A DNA stretch of 64,000 bases. Origin: Phoebastria nigripes. Lineage: Eukaryota > Chordata > Aves > Procellariiformes > Diomedeidae. The notes below the pieces were generated by a model. It did not search any database. It was not told where the DNA came from and was given only the letters and a program-made list of their open reading frames with translations. Each line of letters starts with the position of its first letter. Position 1 is the first letter of the stretch. The stretch is taken from positions 397,223-461,222 of the forward strand of contig JAYKAV010003107.1 in NCBI GenBank assembly GCA_035582835.1, given 5' to 3'. Positions 63,964 through 64,000 of the stretch are shown one piece after another. A program made the translations under genes and the position numbers.

Positions 63964-64000
63964 TGAAATTCAATAAAAACGCAGAAAGGGCAGATTAGGT

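Larger units (their letters stand above)
1..64000 (-). other. USH2A: USH2A (usherin) gene, internal part spanning the whole window
   Basis: All recognisable coding exons are on the minus strand, in the order and phase of one gene, usherin. In the family this is a very large extracellular and transmembrane protein with a laminin N-terminal domain, EGF-like repeats, FN3 domains, two laminin G domains, a long second FN3 array, and a C-terminal membrane segment with a PDZ-binding tail. It works with ADGRV1, whirlin and PDZD7 at stereocilia ankle links and the photoreceptor periciliary membrane. Here 1662 coding bases (554 codons) are spread over about 59 kb with no stop or frameshift. Neither end of the gene, no promoter and no polyadenylation region is in view. 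Exon numbers follow human transcript numbering from memory and should be checked against a reference. Confidence 0.95.
58858..64000 (-). other. USH2A: USH2A intron 26 (part)
   Basis: From the acceptor of exon 27 to the window end I found no block resembling the 43 to 44 residues expected for exon 26, so the intron continues past 64000. It holds a 13-base tandem duplication at 58958-58983, a CR1 copy at 60700-61606, several unidentified ORF remnants (59725-63124) and an ATAA microsatellite at 63946-63963. Confidence 0.75.

Noticed and set aside
1..64000. CRISPR array, tRNA or rRNA genes, bacterial operons, or a new multi-gene system
   Set aside because: No regularly spaced repeats, no tRNA-like cloverleaf with A and B box spacing, and no compact gene clusters were seen. 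The window is explained as one vertebrate gene body with CR1 insertions and simple repeats.

Overview
The window is intronic and exonic DNA of a vertebrate nuclear gene. It is AT-rich and dense in stop codons, and its only strong coding signals are short, splice-flanked blocks on the minus strand. Three copies of the CR1 non-LTR retrotransposon, the dominant repeat of bird genomes, point to a bird; a turtle or crocodilian cannot be excluded and I cannot name a species. Scattered single Ns suggest a draft assembly or ambiguity-coded consensus.

The whole window lies inside one gene, USH2A (usherin), read on the minus strand from high to low coordinates. Ten complete internal coding exons and the first nine bases of an eleventh were placed by reading frame, splice sites and similarity to human usherin recalled from memory. 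They correspond to human exons 27 to 37. Nine of the ten complete exons have exactly the length I recall for the human exon (274, 204, 81, 114, 162, 160, 172, 148 and 152 bases). The tenth, exon 30, is 186 instead of 192 bases, an in-frame difference of two codons. All exon phases join, giving 554 uninterrupted codons. They encode most of the second laminin G domain, then a run of fibronectin type III (FN3) domains of the long extracellular part. In the protein family this region belongs to the ectodomain that forms ankle links between hair-cell stereocilia and the periciliary matrix of photoreceptors.

Layout on the + axis: exon 37 edge (1-9); intron 36; exon 36 (3970-4121); intron 35 with a CR1 copy (9276-10187); exon 35 (11637-11784); intron 34 with two G/T-rich tracts; exon 34 (16307-16478); short intron 33; exon 33 (16965-17124); a 21-kb intron 32; exon 32 (38211-38372); intron 31; exon 31 (40723-40836); an 11.7-kb intron 30 with a GC-rich island (47745-48180) and a CR1 copy (48635-49231); exon 30 (52582-52767); intron 29; exon 29 (55057-55137); a 130-base intron 28; exon 28 (55268-55471); intron 27; exon 27 (58584-58857); and 5.1 kb of intron 26 with a third CR1 copy (60700-61606) and unidentified ORF remnants. 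Exon 26 was not found and should lie beyond base 64000.

No second gene, RNA gene, CRISPR array or new multi-gene system could be supported. The more interesting non-coding observations are an unusually long, near-perfect duplication flanking the CR1 copy in intron 35, an isolated GC-rich island in intron 30, and a few unexplained ORF-like stretches listed as findings.
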